64,000 bases of DNA. Origin: Spiroplasma sp. BIUS-1. GTDB lineage: Bacteria; Bacillota_I; Bacilli_A; Mycoplasmatales; Mycoplasmataceae. The notes under the pieces were generated by a model that worked only from the letters and a program-made list of their open reading frames with translations, did not search any database and had not been told where the DNA came from. Numbering within the stretch: the stretch's first letter is position 1; each line of letters opens with the position of its first letter. The stretch lies in NCBI RefSeq assembly GCF_010365805.1, contig NZ_CP048386.1, forward strand, positions 682,001 to 746,000, written 5' to 3'. The position numbers were made by a program, and so were the translations under genes. Shown here one piece after another: positions 1 to 12,262 of the stretch.

Positions 1-1585
<1,585 letters not shown>

Positions 1586-1878
1586 AGAAAAACCTATTGC
1601 ATATATAGATAATCTATAAAATTAATGAAATTTTAGTTTTCTTAGTATTAATCTAAATTAAGTTACTAAATACGTTTTATATTGTTTATAAACGTAAGAA
1701 AAATAAAATGTCTATTTTCATCTAATATTCAGTTTTCAAAGAACGATTTTCTTTACAGAAATTGTCGGGGCCTAATGGCCCGCAAAAACAATCTCTGAAA
1801 ACTAGATAGAACGAGATATAATCATAAGCTGTTTATCGTTTCACTCAGCTTTTTTCTCTTAATCTACGAATACTCCAT
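1586..1878 (-). other. 16S-23S internal transcribed spacer, no tRNA
   Basis: This spacer of roughly 290 bases contains no cloverleaf on either strand. It holds a GGGCC/GGCCC hairpin around 1767-1782. It also has two copies of an AGTTTTCAAAGA-like box or its complement (about 1731-1743 and 1791-1802), which also occurs in the 16S leader. The copy at 1791-1812 forms the 3' strand of a long processing stem around 16S. The lack of spacer tRNAs fits the reduced rRNA operons of many Mollicutes. Confidence 0.8.
1791..1812 (-). repeat. 16S processing stem, 3' strand
   Basis: These 22 bases are complementary to 3494-3515 upstream of 16S, with one position becoming a possible G-U pair. Bringing the two arms together loops out the entire 16S precursor. 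That is the geometry of the double-stranded RNase III processing stems known around bacterial 16S rRNA; cleavage here is inferred. An RNase III gene lies at 45140-45832 in this window. Confidence 0.8.
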
Positions 1879-3402
<1,524 letters not shown>

Positions 3403-3493
3403 TTAATCAATGTGAAAATTTTGATTCATGACTATATCTTGATTCTCAAATAATTGAACTTGTATAAATTGTACAAATTAATTGGTTGTTGTT

Positions 3494-3515
3494 GTTCTAT
3501 CTAGTTTTCAAAGAT
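3494..3515 (-). repeat. 16S processing stem, 5' strand
   Basis: Complementary partner of 1791-1812, located about 90 bases upstream of the mature 16S 5' end. It carries the same CTAGTTTTCAAAGA box that recurs in the spacer. The two arms would pair in the precursor and expose a dsRNA substrate for RNase III (inferred from known rRNA maturation). Confidence 0.8.
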
Positions 3516-3552
3516 CGTTTCACGTTGATTGTTGCAACCAACGACATATAAA

Positions 3553-3581
3553 AATATATATGATTTGAAACCAATAATCAA
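3553..3581 (-). promoter_or_regulatory. Candidate rRNA operon promoter
   Basis: On the minus strand a TTGATT (3576-3581) is followed after 17 bases by TATATT (3553-3558). This gives a sigma-A-like promoter with a start near 3546 and a leader of about 145 bases before 16S. The surrounding 3540-3720 is extremely AT-rich, so alternative or additional promoters cannot be excluded. No coding gene fits in 3403-3763. Confidence 0.45.
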
Positions 3582-3737
3582 TACTTTTTTTAAATTATTT
3601 TAAAATTATTTGACATTTTTTTAACCAGATTCTCTTCTGAAAATTAACGCTCAAAACTTTATAAAAACCCTTTAAATAAGGTATTGTCATTGACAAGAAA
3701 GATAATATCACATTAAGTTTTAAAAAACATAAAAAAA

Positions 3738-3760
3738 ATAAAAAAGTTTAAACTTTTTTA
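3738..3760 (-). terminator. Terminator after the 416-residue membrane protein
   Basis: The sequence AAAAAGTTTAAACTTTTTT forms a perfect hairpin flanked by A and T runs. It lies directly beyond the TAA at 3764-3766. It separates this gene from the rRNA operon on the same strand. Confidence 0.65.
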
Positions 3761-3763
3761 TTT

Positions 3764-5014
3764 TTAGTCATCTCAGTCGATTGTTGGTGTAAAGTCCTCA
3801 TCATTTTGGTCATTTACAGGGTCCATTATGCTATCAATATCTATTTCCATAGTCTTTGTTTTCTCACTTTGTAAGCTATTTACAATGTTTGATTTACTTA
3901 CTAAATGATCAGTTTTAGGAGCTTTAGGAGTTAGATTTCTTTCTTGTTTTTTCATGGCTTCTCAGATTCTATCTGAATCCCCTAAAAACACTTTTCCTTG
4001 GTAGTTTTCATCTACTCTAGGCATTTTTCTTTCAGTACGTTCAACATATGTTGGTTTAACAACATTTCCAATTGGTTGATCAAATTCACCAGCTCTTTGA
4101 GCGGCTCTTCTTGGAACTATTGTTTGCTTATAAGGGTCCTTAGGCTCTAGAATTGGCGGTAACTCCTCTAATTTAGGAATATTATTAATTGGTGCCACAT
4201 TCTCCATGACAGGCTTTAAAGGCTCGTTATTTGGGGTATTTTCAAACTCATTATATTGAGTATTTTCATCACTTTTTAGTGGTTCAAAATCTTCAAAATT
4301 TAAGTTTTCAGAAGTTTGTGTTTGAGTTTCATCATCTCAATCAATAACATGAGTTCTTGTTAATTCCTCTTGAGTTTTATCATAACTTGCTGTGTCTTCG
4401 TTTAATTCTTCTGTCTCTGGGAAGTTATTATTGTTAATATCTTCTTTTAATTGTGCTAATTTATCTGAAATATTGAATGTTTCTTCATTTGGTGTTGAAG
4501 TAAAATCTGGATTAAATTCAGGTATTTCAGAAGGATTTTCTCTTAGAACCATTGGTTTAAATGGTTCGCTAATTTCTTCTGTTCTAGTATTTTTTGCTTT
4601 TGCAACTTTTACTTTGCTTGAGCTAGAGATCTTACATATAGGAAAAATTGAGATTACTGATAATCCTGAAGCTATTGCTAACATTATTGTATTTAATTTT
4701 GTATCAACTGATATAGGATTTTTTTGGATTAACATTACTAATAAAACTATATTTATTGCAGCTAAAGCAAGTGATAATAAAATATAGAATATGTTTACAA
4801 CACCACTTTTCTTTGATGCAAACTTTGTAATTCCTAAAATAATTAATAATCCGATAAATGATACTAGAGCTGCTTGTAAATAGTTAAATAGTTGAAAGTC
4901 TTTTTCGAAAGAAAACGCTATAAACTGATTTCCTCCAATTAAAAAACCTCCAATAAAACTAATTGTTAAAGCAGCTAGTCAAATTAAAACGCCAAAAAAT
5001 AAACTCTTTTTCAT
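3764..5014 (-). CDS. Four-helix membrane protein with long acidic cytoplasmic-type tail
   Basis: I do not recognise this 416-residue protein. Four hydrophobic segments are visible at about 5-27, 43-62, 72-95 and 107-127. They are followed by roughly 285 hydrophilic residues rich in E, N, P, T and K. The motif IDWDD occurs twice, at 224-228 and as the last five residues 412-416; both Trp are UGA codons. The start ATG follows AGGGGC, and the frame runs through several UGA codons to TAA. The gene stands alone upstream of the rRNA operon, with its own promoter and terminator. The tail could be a docking platform, which is a guess from its composition only. Confidence 0.85.
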
Positions 5015-5055
5015 GAATATGCCCCTATCTTGTATAGCCCTAAAAATACATAGAT

Positions 5056-5084
5056 ATTTTAGCACCAAAAAAAAGTAAAGACAA
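5056..5084 (-). promoter_or_regulatory. Promoter of the 416-residue membrane protein
   Basis: On the minus strand TTGTCT (5079-5084) is separated by 17 bases from TAAAAT (5056-5061). This predicts a transcript start near 5049, about 35 bases before the ATG at 5014. It lies just beyond the gapN terminator, so the gene should be an independent unit. Confidence 0.55.
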
Positions 5085-5100
5085 GTAGTTAAATTGTAAA

Positions 5101-5132
5101 AAAAAATAAAAAACACTTTTAAAGTGTTTTTT
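5101..5132 (-). terminator. gapN terminator
   Basis: The hairpin AAAAACACTTT/AAAGTGTTTTT is followed on the minus strand by a T-rich run. It sits within 10 bases of the gapN stop codon and closes the dut to gapN gene string. Confidence 0.8.
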
Positions 5133-5139
5133 ATTTTTT

Positions 5140-6555
5140 TTAATAATTAATTACCATTCCTTGATATCTTGTCATGCTTAATAATGATTCTCTAATTCCT
5201 TGAACACCTTCACCAGAGTCTTTTATCCCTAAGAATGGGAAGCTATCTGGTCCACGTTGTGGTCTTGAATTAATATTTACTGTACCAGTTTTTATTTTTT
5301 TAGCTGTCAATATAGCTTTAGAAATGTCTTGACAAAAGACACTTGCTTGTAAACCAAATTGTGACTCATTTGCTATTTTAATCATTTCATCATATGAATC
5401 TATTCTTATTACAGGTAAAACAGGACCAAAAGGTTCTTCTCAAGCAACTCTCATATCAACATTAACATTATCTAAAAGTGTTGGTCACATTAAATTTCTT
5501 TCTCTTTTATCACCACAAACAACTTTAGCACCCATATCTTTTGCATTATCAATTAAACCTTGAATGAAATCTGCTGATTTTTCATCAATAACAGGTGTTA
5601 TAAATGAGTTTTCATCAGGCATTCCAACACTTAATGCTTCAACTTTAGATTTTAATATCGGTACCAATTTATCTGCTATTTCATTAGTTGTTAATACTCT
5701 TTTAACAGCAGTACATCTTTGTCCTGAATAACCAAATGCACCATTAACTATTTCATCTGCATATTTTTCTAAGTTTAGATCATCTAAAACTATAGCAGGA
5801 TCTTTTCCACCCAATTCTAAAACCAAGTCTGTTGTGCTTCCCATTTTTCTAATTTGATTACCTATTCCAACACTTCCTGTAAATGAAATCATGTCAATTT
5901 CAGGATTTGAAGTAATGATATCTCCAATTTCTCTTCCTCTACCAGTAACAATATTAAATATACCTTTTGGCATTTTAGCTTCTAATACAAGTTCTGATAA
6001 GTAAGTCCCCACCAAACTTCCTGCTGTTGCTGGTTTAAATACAACTGTATTTCCCATAACTAAAGCAGGAATAATTTTAGCCAAGGCCAAGTTGAATGGG
6101 TAATTAAATGGAGATATTGCAAGAACAACACCTTTTGCCACTCTTGAAAATACACCGATTTTATTTTTAGCTCCCATTCCTTCTCCAGTAAGAGCTAATG
6201 GTTCCATTCTTTTTGCTTCTTCAAAAGTATAGTCAATCAATTCTATTGTTCTAACAACTTCTGTTAAAGATTCTTTTAAGTTTTTTGCTATCTCTTCTGA
6301 CATAACTTGAGCTATTTCTTCTTTATTTTTATCAATTAAGTCTCTAAACTTTTTAAGAACAGCTATTCTGTCAAGTAAAGCGACTTCTTCTCAACTTTGT
6401 TGAGCATTTCTTGCTGCAGAAAATGCTTTATTTATATCTTCAGCAGATAAAGCACTTACTTTACCAGCAACTTCAAGTGTTGCTGGATTCATTATTTCTA
6501 ATCATTGTCCATTATCTATCAATTCGTTGTTGATTAAAGCTTTATATTGTCTCAT
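5140..6555 (-). CDS. gapN: NADP-dependent non-phosphorylating glyceraldehyde-3-phosphate dehydrogenase
   Basis: GapN oxidises glyceraldehyde-3-phosphate to 3-phosphoglycerate, producing NADPH and bypassing the ATP-forming step of lower glycolysis. The 471 residues match the usual GapN length of about 475. The aldehyde dehydrogenase signature is complete: the Asn in SPFNYP near 151, Glu247 in LELGGKD and the nucleophile Cys281 in GQRCTAV. The N-terminal stretch contains several Trp encoded by UGA. ATG at 6555 follows an AGAGGG site; a nearby ATG at 6560 is out of frame. It lies 16 bases after the SpoU methylase gene, so the two are probably co-transcribed. Another aldehyde dehydrogenase specificity is possible but less likely. 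Confidence 0.93.
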
Positions 6556-6571
6556 TTCATTTTCCCTCTCT

Positions 6572-7309
6572 TTAATTCATTGAAAAAATATTGTTCATTA
6601 TTATTGACCCAGCTATTGAAACATTTAAACTTTCCAAATCTGGGTTTGTTTTTACTTTTATATTTTTATCAATTATCTCAGAAACTTCTTGAGAGATTCC
6701 TTTACCTTCATTACCTAAAATTAAAGCAACTTTTTTGCCTTTAACTTCTTCTAATGAGTTACTTTCTTCTCTTAACAAAGTACCCAGGATTATTATATTA
6801 CTTTGCTTCAAATTATTTATAAAAGATTTTAAATCCTCATTTCTAAGATTTAAATCAAAATGATTTGATTGAGTTGCTCTTAAAACTTTTGGGTTATAAA
6901 AACTAACACTATCTTTTGAACAAATGACATTTTTAAAACCAAATGCAAAAGCACTTCTTATAAGAGTTCCTAAATTACCAGGATCTTGGACATTATCTAA
7001 AATAAGATAATTTGAATCAAAATCTTCTTTTTCTTCTATTTTGCAAACTGCAAATACACCTTGAGTTGTTTTTAAATCTGTTAGTTTATTTGAAACATTG
7101 TCAGATATTTCAACAACATTTGAGAAATCTTTATATTTATCTAAATGTCTTGTTTCAACTAAAATAATTTCTGCAACTTTTTTTTGAATTGCTAAATCTA
7201 CCATTTTCAAACCTTCAATGATGTACTTACCTTTTTCTTTTTGTACTTTAGTTTCCTTATAAGAAAGAACTTCTTCTATTAAATTGTTATTTACAGATGT
7301 TATTTTCAT
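6572..7309 (-). CDS. SpoU/TrmH-family RNA 2'-O-methyltransferase
   Basis: This 245-residue protein is a SPOUT methylase that transfers a methyl group from SAM to a ribose 2'-O in rRNA or tRNA. Motif 1 (NVQDPGNLGTLIR, about 106-118), motif 2 (LILGNEGKGIS, about 196-206) and motif 3 (LNVSIAGSIIMNNI, about 228-241) are all present. The N-terminal 90 residues look like an L30e-type substrate-binding domain, as in RlmB and TsnR relatives. The exact substrate cannot be read from sequence. ATG 7309 starts two bases after the upstream TAA. An in-frame TTG at 7327 is too close to any SD. Confidence 0.88.
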   Translation of the reverse strand: MKITSVNNNLIEEVLSYKETKVQKEKGKYIIEGLKMVDLAIQKKVAEIILVETRHLDKYKDFSNVVEISDNVSNKLTDLKTTQGVFAVCKIEEKEDFDSNYLILDNVQDPGNLGTLIRSAFAFGFKNVICSKDSVSFYNPKVLRATQSNHFDLNLRNEDLKSFINNLKQSNIIILGTLLREESNSLEEVKGKKVALILGNEGKGISQEVSEIIDKNIKVKTNPDLESLNVSIAGSIIMNNIFSMN

Positions 7310-7310
7310 T

Positions 7311-8423
7311 TTATTCAGTAAGTGCAAATCCTATTTCATATAATTTATTTTCGGGATTTGCAAAGTCCTTTCCTTTATAATTTGGGTCTTTTACAGGATA
7401 TCCAAAAACTAGAGAAGCTCTACGAGGAGGTTCTAACAATTTTGCTTGAATAGTTGCCATTGGTGATATTGATTCACCAGTCTGTCTTTTTCTTTTATTT
7501 TCTTCCATTAAATCTTCAATATCTTTTACATTAGCTTGCTTTACTAAGATTCAAATTTTGTTTTCTCTATATCATTTAACAATTTTTTTATACTCAGTAT
7601 AAGTGAATTGTGTTGGTTCATCTCCGGCATAAAATCTATTTTTTTGTTTACTTCAACCAGTAACAAAGTCCTTTCAAATTATATTTCCAGTTTTACCCTT
7701 TGTCATCATATTTATTGTTTGGTTTATAGTTTCTTCTAAACTGTGATAACCATATCCTGTAAATGAATTACCAGATCAAAGGTTAACATAGTTATTCTTT
7801 TTAGGATCTCAAATCTCTTCAAAACAACTTGCAGCCACTCAATACCTATTGTCAGTTGAATTTCTATAAATTTCAAAACCATATTTACTGTTTTTTATAA
7901 CAACTTCTTTTTGAGTAATTTTTACAACCTTACTTCTAAATGTTTCTATAATTTTTTTAATTTCTTTTTCTGTTAATTTTTGTCTAACTTCACCACGAAC
8001 ATTCTTTATCATCTCTTTTGTTTTGCTAACTTCTTCTAAAGCTCTGTATTTTCTATTTGCAAATGCATTGAAAATATTAAGTTCTGAAGTAGGGTCTGGC
8101 ATAACAAATTCGTTTGTTACCAACTCTTCTTGGGTTTTTGTTATTTGCTCTAAAGTATTTGTTGTTGCATTTACACTTTTAATTTTAGCTATTATACTTG
8201 AAGCATTTTTTTTATTATCCTCTAAACCTTCCATTAAAATTTCTTTGTTTTCTTCTTTTTTTACAGCATTTGGGTTAATACTTGATTCAAAATAAAACTC
8301 TGAGTCATCAAAAAAATTATCATTATCTGACTCATTTGTTCTTTCTAGAGAAGGCATTTTTGGGTCATGAGGGTTTGAGGGTTTATAGTCATAAATGCTT
8401 TTTAAATCTTTTTTTGTAGCCAT
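7311..8423 (-). CDS. Hypothetical 370-residue protein, charged N-terminus
   Basis: I do not recognise this protein. The first half is highly charged and low in hydrophobics, with a probable helical segment at about 105-180 rich in K, E and I. The second half is compact and aromatic, with many Trp encoded by UGA (for example around NLWSGNSFTGYGYH and KKIVKWYRENKIWILV). It ends in a region with LLEPPRRASLVFGYPV. No signal peptide or membrane helix is seen. The start has a strong AGGGGG site. It lies between dut and the SpoU methylase with almost no spacing, suggesting an operon and a cytoplasmic, possibly nucleic-acid-related role (inference). Confidence 0.82.
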
Positions 8424-8449
8424 ATATACCCCCTATTTTCTAATCAAAA

Positions 8450-8953
8450 TTAGTACCCTGAATTTTGTCTATTAAAGTTAATTTCGTTTTTCTTGTTATA
8501 GATATCTAATATCTCATTGTTTGTTATTTCTAAAATGTAAGTTATTGATAAAAACTCATCTAACAATTGGTTGTAAGTTTCTTTATCAAAATTTTGTTCA
8601 AATATTAATGCTTTTCTATAAACATTAATACTTCATTGATCAATGTCGTTTGCATCATTGATTTTATTACTAAAAGTAGAAAAATCAAAATCTACATTAG
8701 TTCCCAAACTTATTATAAAGTGTAGACAATCAATTAATTCTTCTAAAATGACTGTTCTTTCACTAGGACCTTTGTTTGATCAATATTTAAATGATCTATA
8801 TTCATTTATAAATTCAGAAACTTCTACAAGAAAAGCAATCAATTTTTTCTTGTAGATTTGTTCGTTTACAATTATATTTTTTGTTTCAATAATGTAATTA
8901 TCAAGAATTACTTGTTTTTCTTTTAGGTAAATTAAATTCTCTTTAGTTAACAT
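8450..8953 (-). CDS. dut: Dimeric all-alpha dUTPase-like NTP pyrophosphatase
   Basis: Enzymes of this family hydrolyse dUTP to dUMP and pyrophosphate, keeping uracil out of DNA. The 167-residue protein carries the metal-binding helices of the all-alpha dUTPase (dUTPase_2) type: E44-x2-E47 in FLVEVSEFINEYRSFKYW, and EELID at 71-75 followed by HF and a Ser. ATG 8953 is preceded by AGGAGT with 7-base spacing. A GTG nine bases upstream overlaps the SD and is not used. It heads a minus-strand string dut, 370-residue protein, SpoU methylase, gapN. A MazG-like house-cleaning role is the alternative. Confidence 0.8.
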
Positions 8954-8983
8954 TTTACTCACTCCTATAATCTAATTTTAGTT

Positions 8984-9015
8984 TAAAAAAATGATAGTTT
9001 CCTATCATTTTTTTT
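8984..9015 (-). terminator. pgi terminator
   Basis: The hairpin AAAATGATAG/CTATCATTTT with a TTTC loop and a T-rich tail on the minus strand lies right after the pgi stop codon at 9021. Confidence 0.8.
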
Positions 9016-9020
9016 ATTTT

Positions 9021-10301
9021 CTAAAACCCAGGTTTTCTAAGTAATTTAAACATATTTGTTTTGTAAACTTCTACTCCAGGTTGGTTAAATGGGTTGATTC
9101 CTAATAAGTAACCACTCATTGCACATGATTTCATAAATCAATATGCAGCATAACCAAACATTTCAGCATCCATTTTTTCAAATTCTAAAACAATATTTGG
9201 AACATCACCTGTATTTGCATGAGCATCAATAACCCCTTCAAGAGCTACTTTGTTAATTTCATGAAATGACTTACTTGTTAAGTAGTTTAATCCATCTAGA
9301 TCTTCATCATTTGTAGGAACATTTAAGTCCATTGTTGGTTTTTTAACATCAATTATTGTTTCAAACAAAACATTTTTTGTTCCCTCTTGGACAAATTGCC
9401 CAAGTGAGTGTAGGTCAGTTGAGAAAATACAACTTGTTGGGAATAACCCTTTACCATCTTTACCTTCTGACTCACCAAATAATTGTTTTCATCATTCTGT
9501 AAATGTTTGCATTTGAAGCTCATATCCAACTAAAGTTTCTGCTTTGAATCCTTTTTGTGTGTGTAAAATGTGTCTTGCAACAGCGTATTTATAAGCTTCA
9601 TTATCTAATGATTTTGTATCTTCCATAGCTTTTTTAGCTCCAGCAAATATTTCATCAATATTAACTCCAGCCACTAAAAGTGGGAATATGCCAACTGGAG
9701 TGAACACTGAAAATCTTCCACCAATATCATCTGGTATTGTAAATGTTTCATAACCTTCAGCTGTAGCAAGTTGTTTTAAAGCACCTTTTGCTTTATCAGT
9801 TACCGCAACAATTCTTTCCTTTGCAACTTCTTTACCTTTAATATCTACTAAAAGTTTTTCAAAAACTCTAAAAGCTATTCCTGGTTCTGTAGTTGTTCCA
9901 GATTTTGAAATGTTTACGATCCCAAATTCTTTATTTTTTACATACTCCAAAACTTGTTTTGTATATGTAGAAGATATAGTGTTACCAATATATATTAGTT
10001 CTACACCATCTTTTGGGTATAAACCTCTAATCATTTCATCAGCAGCTCTTGCTCCCAAGTAACTACCACCAATCCCGACAACAAGTAATACTTCTATTTT
10101 CTCTTTTAAGTTGTTTGCTACAACTTTCATTCTACTTAATTCATCTTTATCAAAATCATTTGGTCAAGTAACTCAACCTAAAAAGTCGTTTCCTTCACCA
10201 GTTTTGTTTTCTATCATTTCACTAACTTTTTTAACTTCATCCTTACTAAAATTAGAAACCTCATTTTCAATTTTAGAATCTTTTAATATTGTTTTTATCA
10301 T
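9021..10301 (-). CDS. pgi: Glucose-6-phosphate isomerase
   Basis: Pgi interconverts glucose-6-phosphate and fructose-6-phosphate in glycolysis. The 426-residue protein has the phosphosugar-binding core with [14 protein letters not shown] near 78-91 and [11 protein letters not shown], then an EGTKN segment. It also carries the C-terminal [14 protein letters not shown] block containing the conserved Gln and Lys region. The length fits the compact Firmicute-type Pgi of about 430-450 residues. ATG 10301 is preceded by AGGAGC. It lies 21 bases after the S1-domain gene, so the two form one transcript with the hairpin at 8984-9015 at its end. Confidence 0.96.
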
Positions 10302-10322
10302 GGCGATATTGCTCCTTTATTG

Positions 10323-10649
10323 TTAATTTGACTCTACACTATTTTTTAAGTTATTAAAACCACTTTTAGTTTCTTTTATTTTTGTTTCAGGTGATTTTAG
10401 TAATTCTGGTCTTATAGCTTTATAGCTTAGTTTAACTTGATTTTTTTCGTTTAAAAGTTCAATAACTTCAACTTCATACTCTTCATCCATTTTCAAGAAT
10501 TCTTCAACACTTTTTACAAAAAAGTCTGAAATTTCTGAAATATGAATTAAACCCTTAATTATTTCATTTCCGTCTGTAACTTCACAAAAAGCACCATAGT
10601 TAACAATAGCTGTAATTTTAGCTTTAACTTTTTGTCCTTTTTCTAACAT
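10323..10649 (-). CDS. Single S1-domain RNA-binding protein
   Basis: This 108-residue protein consists of one S1 RNA-binding domain (about 1-75, beginning VKAKITAIVNYGAFCEV) followed by a short basic and polar tail. It resembles the general stress protein 13 / YugI / CvfD group, which bind RNA and associate with ribosomes in Firmicutes. That function is known for the family and only inferred here. The gene is first in a two-gene unit with pgi. SD GGAGAG precedes ATG 10649. Confidence 0.85.
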   Translation of the reverse strand: MLEKGQKVKAKITAIVNYGAFCEVTDGNEIIKGLIHISEISDFFVKSVEEFLKMDEEYEVEVIELLNEKNQVKLSYKAIRPELLKSPETKIKETKSGFNNLKNSVESN

Positions 10650-10672
10650 CCTATTGCTCTCCTTACAAAATA

Positions 10673-10678
10673 ATTATA
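10673..10678 (-). promoter_or_regulatory. -10 element for the S1 protein-pgi operon
   Basis: A perfect TATAAT on the minus strand lies 24 bases before the S1-protein ATG. No convincing -35 is found at 16-18 bases spacing. The 89-base region 10650-10738 must hold promoters for both this unit and the divergent NifU-like gene. Confidence 0.4.
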
Positions 10679-10738
10679 AACTTAATTTAGTATATCAATA
10701 AAAAATTTGAAAAAATTTTTTAAAAGGAGGGGTAAATT

Positions 10739-10978
10739 TTGGAAAAAAATACCTTAGAAGAAAAAGTAAAAGCTACAATCGATCAATTAAGAATATATGT
10801 CGCACAAGATGGTGGAGATATGGAATTTGTAGCAATTAAAAATAGATTAGTTTATATTAGACTTATGGGTAATTGTGTAGGTTGTGGACTTACAGAATTA
10901 ACCTTTAAAGAAGGTGTTGAAGTAGCTCTTATAGAAGAGTTTCCATACGACATCGATGGCGTAGAATTAGTAATGTAA
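10739..10978 (+). CDS. NifU-like C-terminal domain protein (Fe-S carrier)
   Basis: This 79-residue protein is a stand-alone NifU C-terminal (Nfu) domain. It contains the conserved C46-x2-C49 in GNCVGCG that binds a transferable Fe-S cluster between two protomers. It begins with TTG, preceded by AAAGGAGGGG. It lies apart from the Suf operon at 13-17 kb but presumably works with it as a scaffold or carrier (inference). It is divergent from the S1-pgi unit and 20 bases upstream of a small membrane-anchored cysteine protein, probably in the same transcript. Confidence 0.9.
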   Translation: MEKNTLEEKVKATIDQLRIYVAQDGGDMEFVAIKNRLVYIRLMGNCVGCGLTELTFKEGVEVALIEEFPYDIDGVELVM

Positions 10979-10998
10979 CTTATTAAAAGGAGATTATT

Positions 10999-11451
10999 AT
11001 GATTTTATTGACAACTGAAACAGATATTATAAATACGGTACTTACAGCAATTTCAACAACAACAGTTTTTACCGCTTCATTACTTTTACCTTTTTTAGTT
11101 AAAAAATATAATGATAAGAAGCAAAAAATTGATGCTGGAGAAAGCGCACTTCTAGATGCTTTTGATAAATATTTCTCAGAAAACTATTCAAAAAATGACT
11201 TTGAGTGATATTTAGCTGAAATAAGAGCAATAATCAAAAAAAATCAAGTTAAAACAATAACTTGCACTAATTGCAAAAAGAAATGTACATCAAACAAATA
11301 TATGGAATGATTCTCAAAAGTAGATAAAGTTATTCCAGAGATTAATAACTTCTCATTTAAATCTGGTAAAGTAGGATTTAAAATGGAGTTAAATGTATTA
11401 TTTTGCTATAAATGCGCAACTAAAAAAATAACAAAAAAAGCAATTACTTAA
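10999..11451 (+). CDS. Small membrane-anchored protein with two cysteine knuckles
   Basis: I do not recognise this 150-residue protein. One hydrophobic helix at about 12-34 anchors a hydrophilic domain. That domain contains C89-x2-C92-x3-C96 and C136-x2-C139, a pattern suited to binding one zinc ion or an Fe-S cluster. SD AAAGGAG precedes ATG 10999. It follows the NifU-like gene by 20 bases, which makes an Fe-S-related role worth testing. Its TAA at 11449-11451 lies inside a terminator hairpin shared with the convergent gene, whose stop codon overlaps by 8 bases. Confidence 0.8.
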
Positions 11452-11463
11452 TTGCTTTTTGTT
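11432..11463. terminator. Bidirectional terminator containing both stop codons of a convergent pair
   Basis: AAAAAGCAATT, a short loop and AATTGCTTTTT form a hairpin with A and T runs on both sides. The TAA of the plus-strand gene (11449-11451) and of the minus-strand gene (11444-11446) both fall in it. It should stop transcription from both directions. Confidence 0.75.
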
Positions 11464-12196
11464 TTTTAAAATCAATCTTTAATTCTTTTAGTGTGTGTAC
11501 TCCGATTGGTACAGCTACAAAAAATGCGCAAGAAGCAAAAACTGAAAATAACACGAAACCAAAACCCACTTTTCCAGGATCTAATTGAGCATATGGGAAA
11601 GGCATAAAAATTTCAGCTTCTGGATTCATATTTTTATATCTAACCAATAAAAATGCTCTAAAAAATATAAATATTAAATATAATGCTGGAAGTATTAGAT
11701 TATATCAACAGTATTTACTTGAATATTGACCTACACTTACTGATTGTTTTCTTATCAATGCATAAATCGCAAGAACAGCAACTGGAGTAATTGAGTGTTC
11801 TACAATTGATTTAAGTATTTTATATCAATTATTAAAACCAACAATCCCTTCTCCATTAGAAGTTCACATTGTCACATTGTATAAAGCAAATACATAAATA
11901 TTTGCAACAAGTATTAATGTATGAGCATTTTTTCCTGTAATTCAGTTTGGCATTTTCTTATTGTGCAAATTTATTCAATTTGAAATTCCAAATATAGAAG
12001 TTGCTAATGTAACTCAAACAGATAAATATATCATTTGATTAATTAATGAGACATCAAAATTTAAAGTAAGTTCTGTTGCAGCGTCCCCTAGTATAACAGT
12101 CAAAAATAAATCTAAAAAAATAGCTAATAACGGCATTACGGCACATCAAACATAAAGTATATATACTACTATATACCTTCAATTCTTTTCTTTCAT
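11444..12196 (-). CDS. Multi-helix membrane protein, unknown function
   Basis: This 250-residue protein has about six hydrophobic helices separated by short loops and many aromatic residues, with Trp mostly as UGA. It ends in a basic tail (LKELKIDFKKQKAIK). The overall look recalls the Mollicute DUF1600 type of integral membrane protein, but I cannot confirm that by eye. ATG 12196 is in frame and follows AAGGGTG; the ATG at 12201 is out of frame. It lies downstream of sufB, separated by a terminator, and is convergent with the NifU-linked gene. Confidence 0.8.
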
Positions 12197-12234
12197 TTCA
12201 TTCACCCTTATGGTAATAGTAAATAATTAAAGAC

Positions 12235-12262
12235 AAAAAATCAACCTTAAAGTTGATTTTTT
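12235..12262 (-). terminator. Suf operon terminator
   Basis: AAAAAATCAAC, a CTTAAA loop and GTTGATTTTTT form the hairpin. The first bases of the sufB stop codon (12261-12263) overlap its upstream arm. Confidence 0.8.

Noticed and set aside
1586-1878. Possible spacer tRNA
   Set aside because: No acceptor stem or T-arm pairing was found on either strand.
4392-4787. 131-codon frame on the plus strand
   Set aside because: It is antisense to the membrane protein at 3764-5014, has no SD, and its composition is a mirror of that gene.
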